From Myxococcales bacterium (lineage in GTDB: Bacteria > Myxococcota_A > Polyangia > Polyangiales > Polyangiaceae), in contig JADJKB010000005.1 of the NCBI GenBank assembly GCA_016706225.1, positions 744,001 to 808,000 on the forward strand: DNA of 64,000 nucleotides, in the 5' to 3' direction. A program made the position numbers and the translations under genes. The notes under the pieces are model-generated. The model saw only the letters and a list, made by a program, of their open reading frames with translations. It was not told where the DNA came from and made no database searches. Below, in pieces: positions 39,727 through 47,310 of this stretch. Each line of letters starts with the position of its first letter. The first letter of the stretch is position 1.

Positions 39727-39822
39727 CGGGGGGGGGGCGGGGCGGGGCGCCGCGGGGGGGCGCCCTCCGAAAGGGGGGGGGGGGGGCGCGCCCCGGGCGG
39801 GCGGGGGCGCGGGGGGGGGGGA
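39727..39822 (+). repeat. G-homopolymer / low-complexity tract, likely artefact
   Basis: About 95 bases made almost only of G with a few C, including runs of 9 to 14 G. Nothing else in the window looks like this. It begins at a very stable GC hairpin. The pattern fits loss of signal being called as G in two-colour Illumina chemistry, or a weakly supported assembly join. A real G-quadruplex region is possible but less likely. Confidence 0.7.
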
Positions 39823-39930
39823 CCGCTAGCCCTGGTCACTCGAACAAACTGCTCAGGATGACCGCGACCAGCACGCGGCGAGATGGCCCCCGTCATTGAC
39901 GGCGCGGCTCGCGCGGAGCATTGACGAAAC

Positions 39931-42132
39931 GTGTCCGAGCGTGGGAGCTCTCGTTCCTCTGAAGCCTGGGGTGGCCTGGCGGCCATGCTGGTCGCGATCC
40001 CTTCGTCCATCGCGTTCGGCGTCGCGACGTTCTCGCCGCTGGGGGCGACGGGCGCGGCGCTCGGCGCCGTTGCCGGCATGCTCGGAGCAACATTGCTCGG
40101 AGTGGTCAACCCCGCCCTCGGCGGCACGAAGGGTCTCATCTCCGCGCCGTGCGCGCCGGCCGCGGCCGTCATGGGCGCGCTGGCCGCTCAGCTCTCGCGT
40201 TCGCACGACGCTGGCACGACCCTGCTCTTGATGGCCTTGGTCGGTGCAGCCTCGGGCGCGCTGCAGATCCTCTACGGGCTCATCGGCGGTGGCAAGATCA
40301 TCAAGTACATCCCGTATCCCGTCGTCGCTGGGTTCATGAGCGGCGTCGGGGTGCTCATCTTCCTCAAACAGATCCCCGGCCTGTTGGGCGTTGCCTCAGG
40401 CACGCCGCTCGTCGTCGCCATTTCACATCCGGACAAATGGCAAACGCCTGCCATGGTGGTGGGAGCCGCGACGATTGTTGGTGTCCTAGCCGGCCCGCGG
40501 CTCACGCGGAAGGTGCCGGCCGCCATCCTGGGGCTGGCCACCGGGGCAGTGGCCTACGCGGTGATGGCCGCGTTGGATCCATCCCTCAGGTCCCTCGCGG
40601 GCAACCGGTTCGTGGTTGGCGAGGTGCAAGCGTCGCTGTCGTCCATGTGGACGGGCATGCGCGAGAAGGGGGTCGCGCTCGGCGGGCTTGGCCTCTCGGA
40701 TCTGCCCGCCGTCTTCGTGCCTGCGCTGACGCTGTCGGCTCTGCTCTCCATCGATACCCTGAAGACTGCGGTGATCGTCGACGCCATGACCCGCTCCCGC
40801 CATGACTCGAACCGCGAGCTTCGCGCCCAGGGAGTGGGGAACGTCGTGAGCGCCGTCTTCGGAGGAATGCCGGGAGCCGGTACCAGCGGTCCGACGCTGG
40901 TCAACGTCACGAGCGGCGGCAAGACGCGCCTGTCCGGCATGATCGAGGGCGCACTGTGTCTGATCGTGCTGCTGCTCTTCAGTCGCTTGGTGGCCTGGAT
41001 TCCGCTGGCCGCTCTGTCCGGCATCCTCACCGTGATCGCCGTGCGCATGTTCGACACCAAGAGCTTCAACCTCCTGCGCCAGCGTTCGACGCTCCTGGAT
41101 TTTGCGGTGGTCGCTGCGGTGATCGCCGTCGCCCTTTTCGTGGGGCTCATCCAGTCATCGGCGGCCGGGTTTGCGCTCTCCGTGTTGCTCTTCGCGCGGG
41201 AACACATGACGGCGTCGGTGGTCCGGCGTCGCTCGACGGGCGCGCAGACTTTCTCCAAGCAGCGGAGGATCGCCGACGAGATGGGCGTGTTGGAGCGCGA
41301 GGGGGAGCGCACGACGATCTGCGAGGTGCAGGGCAACCTGTTCTTCGGCACCACGGATCAGCTCTTCAACGAGCTGGAGAAGGACGTCGCCAGCAAGGAC
41401 TTCGTGGTGCTCGATCTGAAGCGGGTTCAGGGCGTGGACTTCACCGGGGCGCGACTCCTGGACCAGATGGACATTCGCCTGGAGGAGCACGGCGGTCGAC
41501 TGGTGCTGGCCGGCATCCCGGCCACCCTGCCGACCGGCAAGGACCTGCGCGGGTACTTTGCCGCGCTCGGCGTCGGCAAGGCCAGCGGCGGTGTGGAGAT
41601 CTTCGACGACCTCGACTCGGCACTCGAGTGGGTCGAAGATCAGATCCTGGATGCAGCTCTACCGAACCGGCTGCAGCGCGGGCCGCCGCTGCCGCTCGAG
41701 CGCATCGATCTTTTCCAGGACCTGGAGTCCGACACGCTGCTCAAGGCCATCGCGGGATGTCTGGAGGAGCGGTCCTACGCCGCAGGTGAGAAGATCTTCG
41801 CCAGGGGCGACGAGGGCGACGAGCTGTTCGTGATCCGCAAGGGCACGGTGCGCATCCTGATTCGGCTCGAGGCCGAGCGCGCATTGCACGTCGCGTCGTT
41901 CGGTCGGGGGGACTTCTTCGGCGATATGGCCTTCCTGGACCGTGGGAAACGCTCCGCAGACGCCGTCGCCCTGACGCCGGTGGAGCTCTTTGTGCTGTCG
42001 CGCGCGCGCATCAACGAGCTGTCCCACGAACAGCCGGCGGCTGGCGCGCAGCTCTTCGCGCGGCTCGCCCGCGCGCTGTCCCTTCGGCTCCGTCACACGG
42101 ACGCCGAGGTCAGCGCGCTTCAACACGGATGA
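39931..42132 (+). CDS. SulP-family anion transporter with STAS and cyclic-nucleotide-binding domains
   Basis: A 733-residue membrane transporter. Residues ~10-430 form the SLC26/SulP core: GGLAAMLVAIPSSIAFGVAT, GGTKGLISAPCAPAAAV, YIPYPVVAGFMSGVGVLIFL, GGMPGAGTSGPTLVNVTSGG and PLAALSGILTVIAVRMFD. Residues ~455-560 are a STAS domain (CEVQGNLFFGTTDQLFNELE, VLDLKRVQGVDFTGARLLDQ). Residues ~585-715 are a cNMP-binding domain (SYAAGEKIFARGDEGDELFV, FGRGDFFGDMAFLDRGKRSA, the phosphate-binding cassette). Substrates in the family are sulphate, bicarbonate or dicarboxylates. The cNMP domain implies gating or regulation by a cyclic nucleotide. The start is a GTG at 39931, about 110 bases after the poly-G tract, so sequence just upstream is suspect. 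Confidence 0.92.
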   Translation: MSERGSSRSSEAWGGLAAMLVAIPSSIAFGVATFSPLGATGAALGAVAGMLGATLLGVVNPALGGTKGLISAPCAPAAAVMGALAAQLSRSHDAGTTLLLMALVGAASGALQILYGLIGGGKIIKYIPYPVVAGFMSGVGVLIFLKQIPGLLGVASGTPLVVAISHPDKWQTPAMVVGAATIVGVLAGPRLTRKVPAAILGLATGAVAYAVMAALDPSLRSLAGNRFVVGEVQASLSSMWTGMREKGVALGGLGLSDLPAVFVPALTLSALLSIDTLKTAVIVDAMTRSRHDSNRELRAQGVGNVVSAVFGGMPGAGTSGPTLVNVTSGGKTRLSGMIEGALCLIVLLLFSRLVAWIPLAALSGILTVIAVRMFDTKSFNLLRQRSTLLDFAVVAAVIAVALFVGLIQSSAAGFALSVLLFAREHMTASVVRRRSTGAQTFSKQRRIADEMGVLEREGERTTICEVQGNLFFGTTDQLFNELEKDVASKDFVVLDLKRVQGVDFTGARLLDQMDIRLEEHGGRLVLAGIPATLPTGKDLRGYFAALGVGKASGGVEIFDDLDSALEWVEDQILDAALPNRLQRGPPLPLERIDLFQDLESDTLLKAIAGCLEERSYAAGEKIFARGDEGDELFVIRKGTVRILIRLEAERALHVASFGRGDFFGDMAFLDRGKRSADAVALTPVELFVLSRARINELSHEQPAAGAQLFARLARALSLRLRHTDAEVSALQHG

Positions 42133-42321
42133 GCGGCACGATTTTCAAAGCAGGCGAGCCGCGGAGCCGCGGGGACTGCCTGGTTGGTCGAACCTTCAGC
42201 GCGCCAAACCCGTTGGCCGAGGGGTCGCAGCGTGCGCAGCCCTACACAAAGGCGCTGGAAGCGCTGGCAGCTGCCTCGAGTTGAGCCAACGGCGTTGGTC
42301 CTCCCGTACAGTACGCGCTAG

Positions 42322-42501
42322 CTTGAGAGCAACCCGACGTCGCTCTCACCGATCGGATACGGCTACACGCACGCACTGCCAACGACACTTCAGGTGGGCG
42401 TCGTCGTCTACTCCGCTGGCAACAGCCCCGACGTGACCGCGGCCTTCGACTACGTGGACTTTGCCGGCGTCACGAGCGCCGCAGACTGCACCAAGGACTA
42501 G
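42322..42501 (+). pseudogene. C-terminal remnant of a secreted beta-sandwich (concanavalin-like) protein
   Basis: In the 444-base gap after the SulP gene a 59-codon frame without a start (preceded by TAG at 42319) ends in TAG at 42499-42501. It encodes coding-like sequence: IGYGYTHALPTTLQVGVVVY, SAGNSPDVTAAFDYVDFAG and SAADCTKD. The phrase 'qvGvvvYSag.s..v.aaFDYVdf' is typical of the last strands of concanavalin-like (DUF1349/LamG-type) domains. The N-terminal part is missing, so this is most likely a gene remnant. Confidence 0.45.
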
Positions 42502-42576
42502 CGCCTGAATCGCCGGGACTCGGCGCGCGCGGCACTTCACGTGGCGGTTCGCGCGCAAGCGTGAGATGCTCGGCGG

Positions 42577-43569
42577 ATGACTTCGGCGCTTCGTTACTGG
42601 CTCGCGCTATCGGCTGTCGTCGCGCTCGCCTGCACGGAGGCGGGCGGCGAGCCGCCGCCGAGCTCGACGGCGAGCGGTGGCGCTGCCGGTCTCGTCGAGG
42701 GTTATCTGGGAGGAAGCGCGGGATCGGAGTGGGCGGCGGGCGGCGCCGCAGGTGTCGCCGGCGGCTCGGGCAGCGCCGGGACGTCGGGAAGCGCGGGCAC
42801 TCCGGGCGGTGGTGGCGCGGCGGGCGCAGCGGCTGGCGGGAGCGCCGGCACTGGAGGCACCGGGGCGACGGGCGGTGGCACTGCAACGGGCGGCTCGGGC
42901 GGAACCCCGAGCGCGGATCACTGCGCGGGACAGAAGGACGGCGCTCATTGCGGCGGGAGCATCGGCGCCGGCAAAGGCAACCTGGTGACCTGCGGCGGCG
43001 GCGTCACCAAGGCGACCAAGGACTGCGCGAACGGTTGCCTGAGTCCCACCCTCGGCGACGACGTCTGCAAGTCCGCCTGTTGTCTGAAGAAGGCTCCAGG
43101 GAGCTTGGTGCGCGGATACAACGCCTGCCCGGCGAGCCCGAGCGCGCCGGCGCACTACGGCATCGACTACTCCAGCGCGAAGGGAACGGAGATCCCCGCC
43201 GGCATGGACGCGACCGTGGTCAAGGTCGTGACGGGTCATCCCAACTGCTGGGGCAGCGCTACCGGCACCATCAAGTGCTCCGCGAGCTGCATGGCGAACT
43301 ACAACGTGGTGCGTCTGAAGAGCCTGTGCGGCGACCCGAAGAATCCGAACCGAGACTTCTACATCGAGTACGCCCACGTGAACGGTGTGGCGAAGGGCAT
43401 CAAGCAGGGCAGCGTGGTCAAGAAGGGCGAGATCATCGCCTACGTGGGCGCGAGCGGGTGCGCCTCGGGTCCCCACATCCACTTCGAGACCATCAGCGTT
43501 CCCAAGGGAGCGTCGGCGCCCGTCCGCACCTGTGCATCCGTGGATCCGACGACGCGGTACTGCAACTGA
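42577..43569 (+). CDS. M23-family peptidase lipoprotein
   Basis: A 330-residue lipoprotein with a lipobox at AVVALAC (Cys19) and a ~95-residue Gly/Ser/Ala linker. A Cys block follows (CAGQKDGAHCGG, CANGCLSPTLGDDVCKSACC), then the M23 (LytM) peptidase domain ~185-325. The zinc site is complete: HYGIDYSS (His193, Asp197) and GPHIHFETIS (HxH), with YIEYAHVNG in between, and GTEIPAGMDATVVKVV forms the usual beta-hairpin. Extra cysteines (CWGSATGTIKCSASC, CGDP, CASVDPTTRYC) probably staple the domain. M23 enzymes cut peptide cross-bridges in peptidoglycan. Unlike the M23-like half at 16939-18996, the first His is present, so this one should be active. The Cys block may be a binding module. Confidence 0.88.
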   Translation: MTSALRYWLALSAVVALACTEAGGEPPPSSTASGGAAGLVEGYLGGSAGSEWAAGGAAGVAGGSGSAGTSGSAGTPGGGGAAGAAAGGSAGTGGTGATGGGTATGGSGGTPSADHCAGQKDGAHCGGSIGAGKGNLVTCGGGVTKATKDCANGCLSPTLGDDVCKSACCLKKAPGSLVRGYNACPASPSAPAHYGIDYSSAKGTEIPAGMDATVVKVVTGHPNCWGSATGTIKCSASCMANYNVVRLKSLCGDPKNPNRDFYIEYAHVNGVAKGIKQGSVVKKGEIIAYVGASGCASGPHIHFETISVPKGASAPVRTCASVDPTTRYCN

Positions 43570-43575
43570 CGTCAC

Positions 43576-43920
43576 TCAGAAATACGCACGCCAGACCATC
43601 AGCCCGAGCCAGCCGACCGCGAGCGCGAGTGACACCGCCGACAGCAGCGGCGCACGGCGAATTCCCGTCAGGGCAGGGATGGTGCTCGACAGCGCAAGAA
43701 TTCCCGAGATGCCCAGGGCCGTACGCCGGAGCGACGAGCGCCAGGCTTCTGCTCGTGCAAAGTCATCCCCCAGCTGGTTGCGAAACACGATCACCAGGAT
43801 AACCAGCACCCACGCAGAGATCGCGAGCACGAGCCCGGTTCGGCTCGCGCGTTTGGGTGGCGGGACCATGGTCAGCGGGACTGACCGCGGACTGATGGAG
43901 GGGGGTAGGGACCACTTCAT
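43576..43920 (-). CDS. Small membrane protein, three helices
   Basis: About 114 residues from the ATG at 43920; an ATG 17 codons downstream is also possible, and neither has a clear ribosome site. Three hydrophobic helices: TGLVLAISAWVLVILVIVF, RTALGISGILALSSTIPALT and LLSAVSLALAVGWLGLMVWR, joined by short charged loops. I do not recognise a family. The gene is convergent with the M23 lipoprotein gene (6-base gap). Confidence 0.6.
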   Translation of the reverse strand: MKWSLPPSISPRSVPLTMVPPPKRASRTGLVLAISAWVLVILVIVFRNQLGDDFARAEAWRSSLRRTALGISGILALSSTIPALTGIRRAPLLSAVSLALAVGWLGLMVWRAYF

Positions 43921-44094
43921 TCGTCGGGGCAGAGCACGGTCAGGAGAAGAGCCGCGTTCGCCATCAGCCTTGGGTAGCAGAGCGCGCGTGGCTTGGGAAG
44001 CGAGTGCGGCTGCGTACATGCTCGGCATCGACATGACGTCGAGCGTGCCGACCAGGCGGTACAGCGCGCTCTTTGGCCTATGTTCCGGCGCTGG

Positions 44095-44245
44095 TGTCCC
44101 ACGTGATCTACGTGTCGCCCGTTCGAACGGTCACGAGGCCGGCGAGCAGCTCGGCCTTTCCTTGCGGCGCTGCGACGTCCCGAAGGGGGCCGGGCGCCGC
44201 TGCGGCGCCTGGGGTGAGCCGGGTGGGCTTGTCGTGCTCGACTAG
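44095..44245 (+). pseudogene. Internally deleted copy of the CBM9-like gene at 46488-47207
   Basis: The sequence 'gtgtcccacgtgatctacg' codes for SHVIYVSPV as in the downstream gene. After 'acggtcacg' it jumps to 'aggccggcgagcagctcgg', coding GEQLGLSLRRCDVPKGAGRR then CGAWGEPGGLVVLD, the end of the same protein. Compared with the intact gene about 50 codons are missing at the junction and the frame changes, so no product is expected. The N-terminal two-thirds is also absent. Point differences between copies (GQIGLSLQ versus GQLGLSLR type) show the duplication is not very recent. Confidence 0.8.
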
Positions 44246-44440
44246 CAGACGGGCGAGATGCACGGCGCTCCCGACAATCGCACTTCCAGTGGTCGTCTCG
44301 GGGCGCTCGGGGGGACGTCGCGGAGCACGTGGGCGCTGCGCCTCACTTGTCAGTCTTCGCATCACCGGCGAACTTATCACGCCTTTTCGGTCAGGCGATC
44401 GGCCGTTGGATCGGCCGCTCCGATGTGCTTGGGTGAGGCA

Positions 44441-44857
44441 ATGCGAAGCGCAGCGGCGGTCCTCCTCGGGTTGGCACTCCTCGGCTGCGGCGATCCCGAG
44501 GCGCGAAAGGTCACCGATCGCTTCCTCGGCGCACTGAAGCAGTCCGACTACCGGGCCGCCTACGCCGAGCTGCATGGCGACGCCCGTACCTTCGTGCCGA
44601 ACGAGGCGGCGCTCGCGAACATCATCGAGAGGAAGGGCAAGGTGATCACGGACTGGAGTCGCAACTGCGGCTCCAGCGGTAAGGGCGTCGATCGCGGCGG
44701 CTACAACTTCTCGGCGACGACCCGGGGCCTGTTCCAGAAGGACGAGCGGGTCACGGTCGGCGTCGAGCCCAAGAACGTGGGCAAGTGCACCGGGCCGCTC
44801 TTGATCGAGCTGCACCAGGAGGGTGGCGCCTGGAAGGTTCGTTCGTTTCGCTACTGA
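44441..44857 (+). CDS. Small lipoprotein with NTF2/DUF4878-like fold
   Basis: A 138-residue lipoprotein. The ATG at 44441 gives MRSAAAVLLGLALLGCGDPE with lipobox Cys16. The mature domain begins RKVTDRFLGALKQSDYRAAY then AELHGDARTFVPNEAAL, the opening helix pair of cone-shaped NTF2-like or DUF4878 lipoproteins. It ends in a beta-sheet part (RVTVGVEPKNVGKCTGPLLI, GGAWKVRSFRY), again typical ('W.v..f.y'). Two cysteines (NCGSS, KCTGP) may pair. Such domains are often small binding or accessory units; the ligand is unknown. Gene remnants lie on both sides. Confidence 0.8.
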   Translation: MRSAAAVLLGLALLGCGDPEARKVTDRFLGALKQSDYRAAYAELHGDARTFVPNEAALANIIERKGKVITDWSRNCGSSGKGVDRGGYNFSATTRGLFQKDERVTVGVEPKNVGKCTGPLLIELHQEGGAWKVRSFRY

Positions 44858-44959
44858 CCACCCGCCATGGGGCGCCGCCGCGGTGGATACCGAGCACGCG
44901 ACCTACGGGCTGAGCCCGACGGCAGTGCCGCCTTCCGTGGGGTCGCAGGCAAAGGGAGT

Positions 44960-45247
44960 GAGAGCCAAGTTTCGTCCTCATGAGGTGCGCGTCGAGCAGC
45001 GTCAGGCCGGACACCCTCAGCAGCAGAAACGTCATCAGCGCAGGAGCGAACACGGTCACCCCCCCGAAGGCGATGTCGACGGCGCAAAGCCAGAAGCCCC
45101 ACCAAAGCACGGCCTCCCAAAGTAGTTGGGGTGCCGACTCAGCCGCCAGAGCCCGGGGTCGAGCACCTGACCGCTCCCCGTGCGTTTGCGCCGAAACGTC
45201 GCGAGCTGCCAATCGGCCACCACCTCGAAGAGGAAGCCGGCGACGCG
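44960..45247 (-). pseudogene. Frameshifted remnant of a DUF1295 (steroid 5-alpha-reductase-like) membrane protein
   Basis: Reading the minus strand from 45247: RVAGFLFEVVADWQLATFRR, then SGQVLDPGLWRLSRHPNYFG. This is the family signature; then one G is missing near 45114-45117 and the next frame continues EAVLWWGFWLCAVDIAFGGV and FAPALMTFLLLRVSGLTLLD. The upstream part is cut by a TGA at 45248 and the N-terminal helices are absent. The C-terminus also trails off. The 598-base gap 44858-45454 contains nothing else I can support. The missing G could be a sequencing error, but the missing N-terminus cannot. Confidence 0.75.
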
Positions 45248-45454
45248 TCACCGCGAGTTCCGCGCAGCGACGGCGAAAGACGTGCGCTTGGCTGGGCTCG
45301 GGAAACGCTAGTGGTCTAGTCAACCGCGCGCCGCGCGACGAGCGGATCCGCCGCCCGGCCAAGAACAACGGCGGTACACGGCGGCCGAAGGCTCCCGCGC
45401 AGCACGTTTACCGGACACTGGCCAATCGCGCCGAGCGGGGCTAGGTTCTCGGCC

Positions 45455-46507
45455 ATGTCTACTCGCGCGCTGTGCGCTGTCGCGCTCTTGTTCTGGGGAT
45501 GTGGCGGTGAATCCTCCGATGCAAAAGGGACAGGCGGCACGGTCGCGGTTGGCGGCGGCGCGGGCGTTGGTGGAGGAGGAGCCGGTGGCGGCGCTGGTGC
45601 TGGTGGCGGCGCTGGTGTTGGTGGCGGCGCAGGTGTTGGTGGCGGCGCAGGCGTTGGTGGCGGTGCAGGTGTTGGTGGCGGCGCGGGTGCTGGTGGCGGG
45701 AGCGGCTCGCAGCTGGTCTTTGCGGCGGTGGGCGACACCCGCCCCGCACTGCCGCTGAGCACCGGTTATCCGACCAGCGTCATCACCCAGATCTACACGA
45801 CCATCGAGGGGCTCAATCCCAAACCGCCGTTCGTGATCTCCACCGGCGACTATGCGTTCGAGCTGCTCAGTGACACGACCAAACAGCTCGACCTCTACCT
45901 CTCCGCACGCAACAAGTATTCGGGCGAGTTCTATCCGGCGATGGGTAACCACGAGTGTTACAACCTCGTGGATTCGAACTGCGGCCCCGGCACCGCCAAT
46001 GGCAACACGCCGCAGTACACGACGTTCCTGGCCAAGCTGCTCCAGCCAATCGGACAAACTCTCCCGTACTACACCAAGAACGTAAGCGCCTCGGACGGCT
46101 CGTGGACTGCGAAGTTCGTGTTCGTCGCGCCCAACGCTTGGACCGACGCTCAAGGAACCTGGCTCGAAGCCGAGCTCTCGAAGGCGACGGACTACACGTT
46201 CGTCGTACGTCACGAGCCGGTTGATGCAACCACTGCCCCGGGCGTCGTGCCCTCGGGCAGCATCATCGCGAATCACCCCTACACCTTGCTGATCGTCGGG
46301 CACACTCACACCTATGAACGCACCGGCAAGCAGGTAATGTTCGGCAACGGCGGCGCTCCCAAGACCGGCACCAAGGGCGAGGGCTTCGGCCTGTTCACCC
46401 GGCGCGCGGACGGGGCGATCCAGGTCGAAGCGCGCGACGCTCAGACTGGCGCGCCGGACGCGAGCTTCACGTTCGCCGTGCTGCCGGATGGCACGCCCAC
46501 ACCTTGA
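45455..46507 (+). CDS. Calcineurin-type metallophosphoesterase lipoprotein
   Basis: A 350-residue lipoprotein: signal peptide MSTRALCAVALLFWGCGG (Cys16), a ~60-residue GGGAGV-repeat linker, then a calcineurin-like phosphoesterase domain. The metal-binding motifs are in order: AAVGDTRPAL (GDxR in place of GDxH), VISTGDYAFEL (GDxx), YPAMGNHECYN (GNHE), VVRHEPVDA (His) and LIVGHTHTYERTG (GHxH). The first motif's Arg for His occurs in some subfamilies and may change metal preference. Secreted enzymes of this kind hydrolyse phosphomonoesters or nucleotides. Its last 20 bases overlap the start of the CBM9-like gene, so the two are likely one operon. Confidence 0.87.
   Translation: MSTRALCAVALLFWGCGGESSDAKGTGGTVAVGGGAGVGGGGAGGGAGAGGGAGVGGGAGVGGGAGVGGGAGVGGGAGAGGGSGSQLVFAAVGDTRPALPLSTGYPTSVITQIYTTIEGLNPKPPFVISTGDYAFELLSDTTKQLDLYLSARNKYSGEFYPAMGNHECYNLVDSNCGPGTANGNTPQYTTFLAKLLQPIGQTLPYYTKNVSASDGSWTAKFVFVAPNAWTDAQGTWLEAELSKATDYTFVVRHEPVDATTAPGVVPSGSIIANHPYTLLIVGHTHTYERTGKQVMFGNGGAPKTGTKGEGFGLFTRRADGAIQVEARDAQTGAPDASFTFAVLPDGTPTP
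45556..45702 (+). repeat. 18-bp-period repeat coding GGGAGV linker
   Basis: About eight units of the form ggtggcggcgcaggtgtt code for the six-residue linker repeat GGGAGV/GGGAGA of the phosphoesterase lipoprotein. Confidence 0.8.
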
Positions 46508-47207
46508 CCCGCGTCGCGCCGCACTCGTTGGCGCGGTGGCAGTCGGGTTGGTCGCGCTCGGCGTCGTTGCGCTCCGGGCCGCGGCCCCGAAATCACCGGC
46601 CTCGCCCGGGGCGGAAGACGGCGGAGCGGTGCTCCGCGTGCCTCGCCGAGTTGCGCCGCTCGACCTGGATGCCCAGGCTCTCGATTGGAGCGTTCCGCAC
46701 GCGCAGACTGGCAGTTTCAAGAGTGTCGACGGCCAGAGCACGCCCTATTCCGAAGCGCGGCTCGGCTGGGGCGACGGCAAGTTGTACCTCTTGCTCTACG
46801 CGGCGGACCAGGACATCCGTGCCGGGGTCCAGGCTCACGACATGCCGCTCGAACAAACCGACGCGTTCAGAATCACGCTGACCCGGCCCGGCGAGGCCGT
46901 GTCCCACGTCATCTACGTGTCGCCCGTTGGCACGGTCACGGACGAGAGCCTCGTGAATGACCGAGTCGACACCTCCTGGGAGTCAGCCGCCGAGGTAGCC
47001 CATGCGAACGACGGCACCCTCGACGACTCCCACGACGAAGACGAGGAGTGGGTCATCGAGATGGCGGTGCCACTCTCGGTCCTCGGACTCCGGGGAGAGG
47101 CCGGTGAGCAGATCGGCCTCTCTTTGCAGCGTTGCGACGTTCCGAAGGGTGCCGGACGCCGCTGCGGCGCGTGGGGTGAGCCGGGTGGGCTCATCGTGCT
47201 CGAGTAA
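46488..47207 (+). CDS. CBM9-like domain protein with N-terminal membrane anchor
   Basis: A 239-residue protein. The ATG at 46488 lies inside the end of the phosphoesterase gene. An N-terminal helix (ALVGAVAVGLVALGVVALRA) anchors or exports it. The rest resembles a family-9 carbohydrate-binding (CBM9_1) beta-sandwich: LDLDAQALDWSVPHAQTGSF, EARLGWGDGKLYLLLYAADQ, DAFRITLTRPGE, EEWVIEMAVPLSVLGLRGEA, IGLSLQRCDVPKGAGRRCGA and WGEPGGLIVLE. Such domains bind sugars or act as 'DOMON-like' surface modules; ligand unknown. A deleted copy of this gene is found at 44095-44245, pointing to local duplication. Confidence 0.8.
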   Translation: MARPHLDPRRAALVGAVAVGLVALGVVALRAAAPKSPASPGAEDGGAVLRVPRRVAPLDLDAQALDWSVPHAQTGSFKSVDGQSTPYSEARLGWGDGKLYLLLYAADQDIRAGVQAHDMPLEQTDAFRITLTRPGEAVSHVIYVSPVGTVTDESLVNDRVDTSWESAAEVAHANDGTLDDSHDEDEEWVIEMAVPLSVLGLRGEAGEQIGLSLQRCDVPKGAGRRCGAWGEPGGLIVLE

Positions 47208-47310
47208 CCGCTGCCACTGGCGCGCCAACTCCCGCTCCGGCCTCGAGCGCTGCGGTCGCCGGCGGCCGCGCCGCCAAGGCAGAAACGCCTGGGCCGCTCC
47301 TCAGCGGTGC

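Noticed and set aside
39727..39822. Biological G-quadruplex regulatory element
   Set aside because: Possible in principle, but uninterrupted long G runs next to a GC hairpin fit a base-calling artefact better.
37368..40172. A minus-strand open frame of over 900 codons
   Set aside because: Antisense to the PD40 lipoprotein gene, and it runs through the poly-G tract; the translation is Arg/Ala/Gly-rich without any domain.
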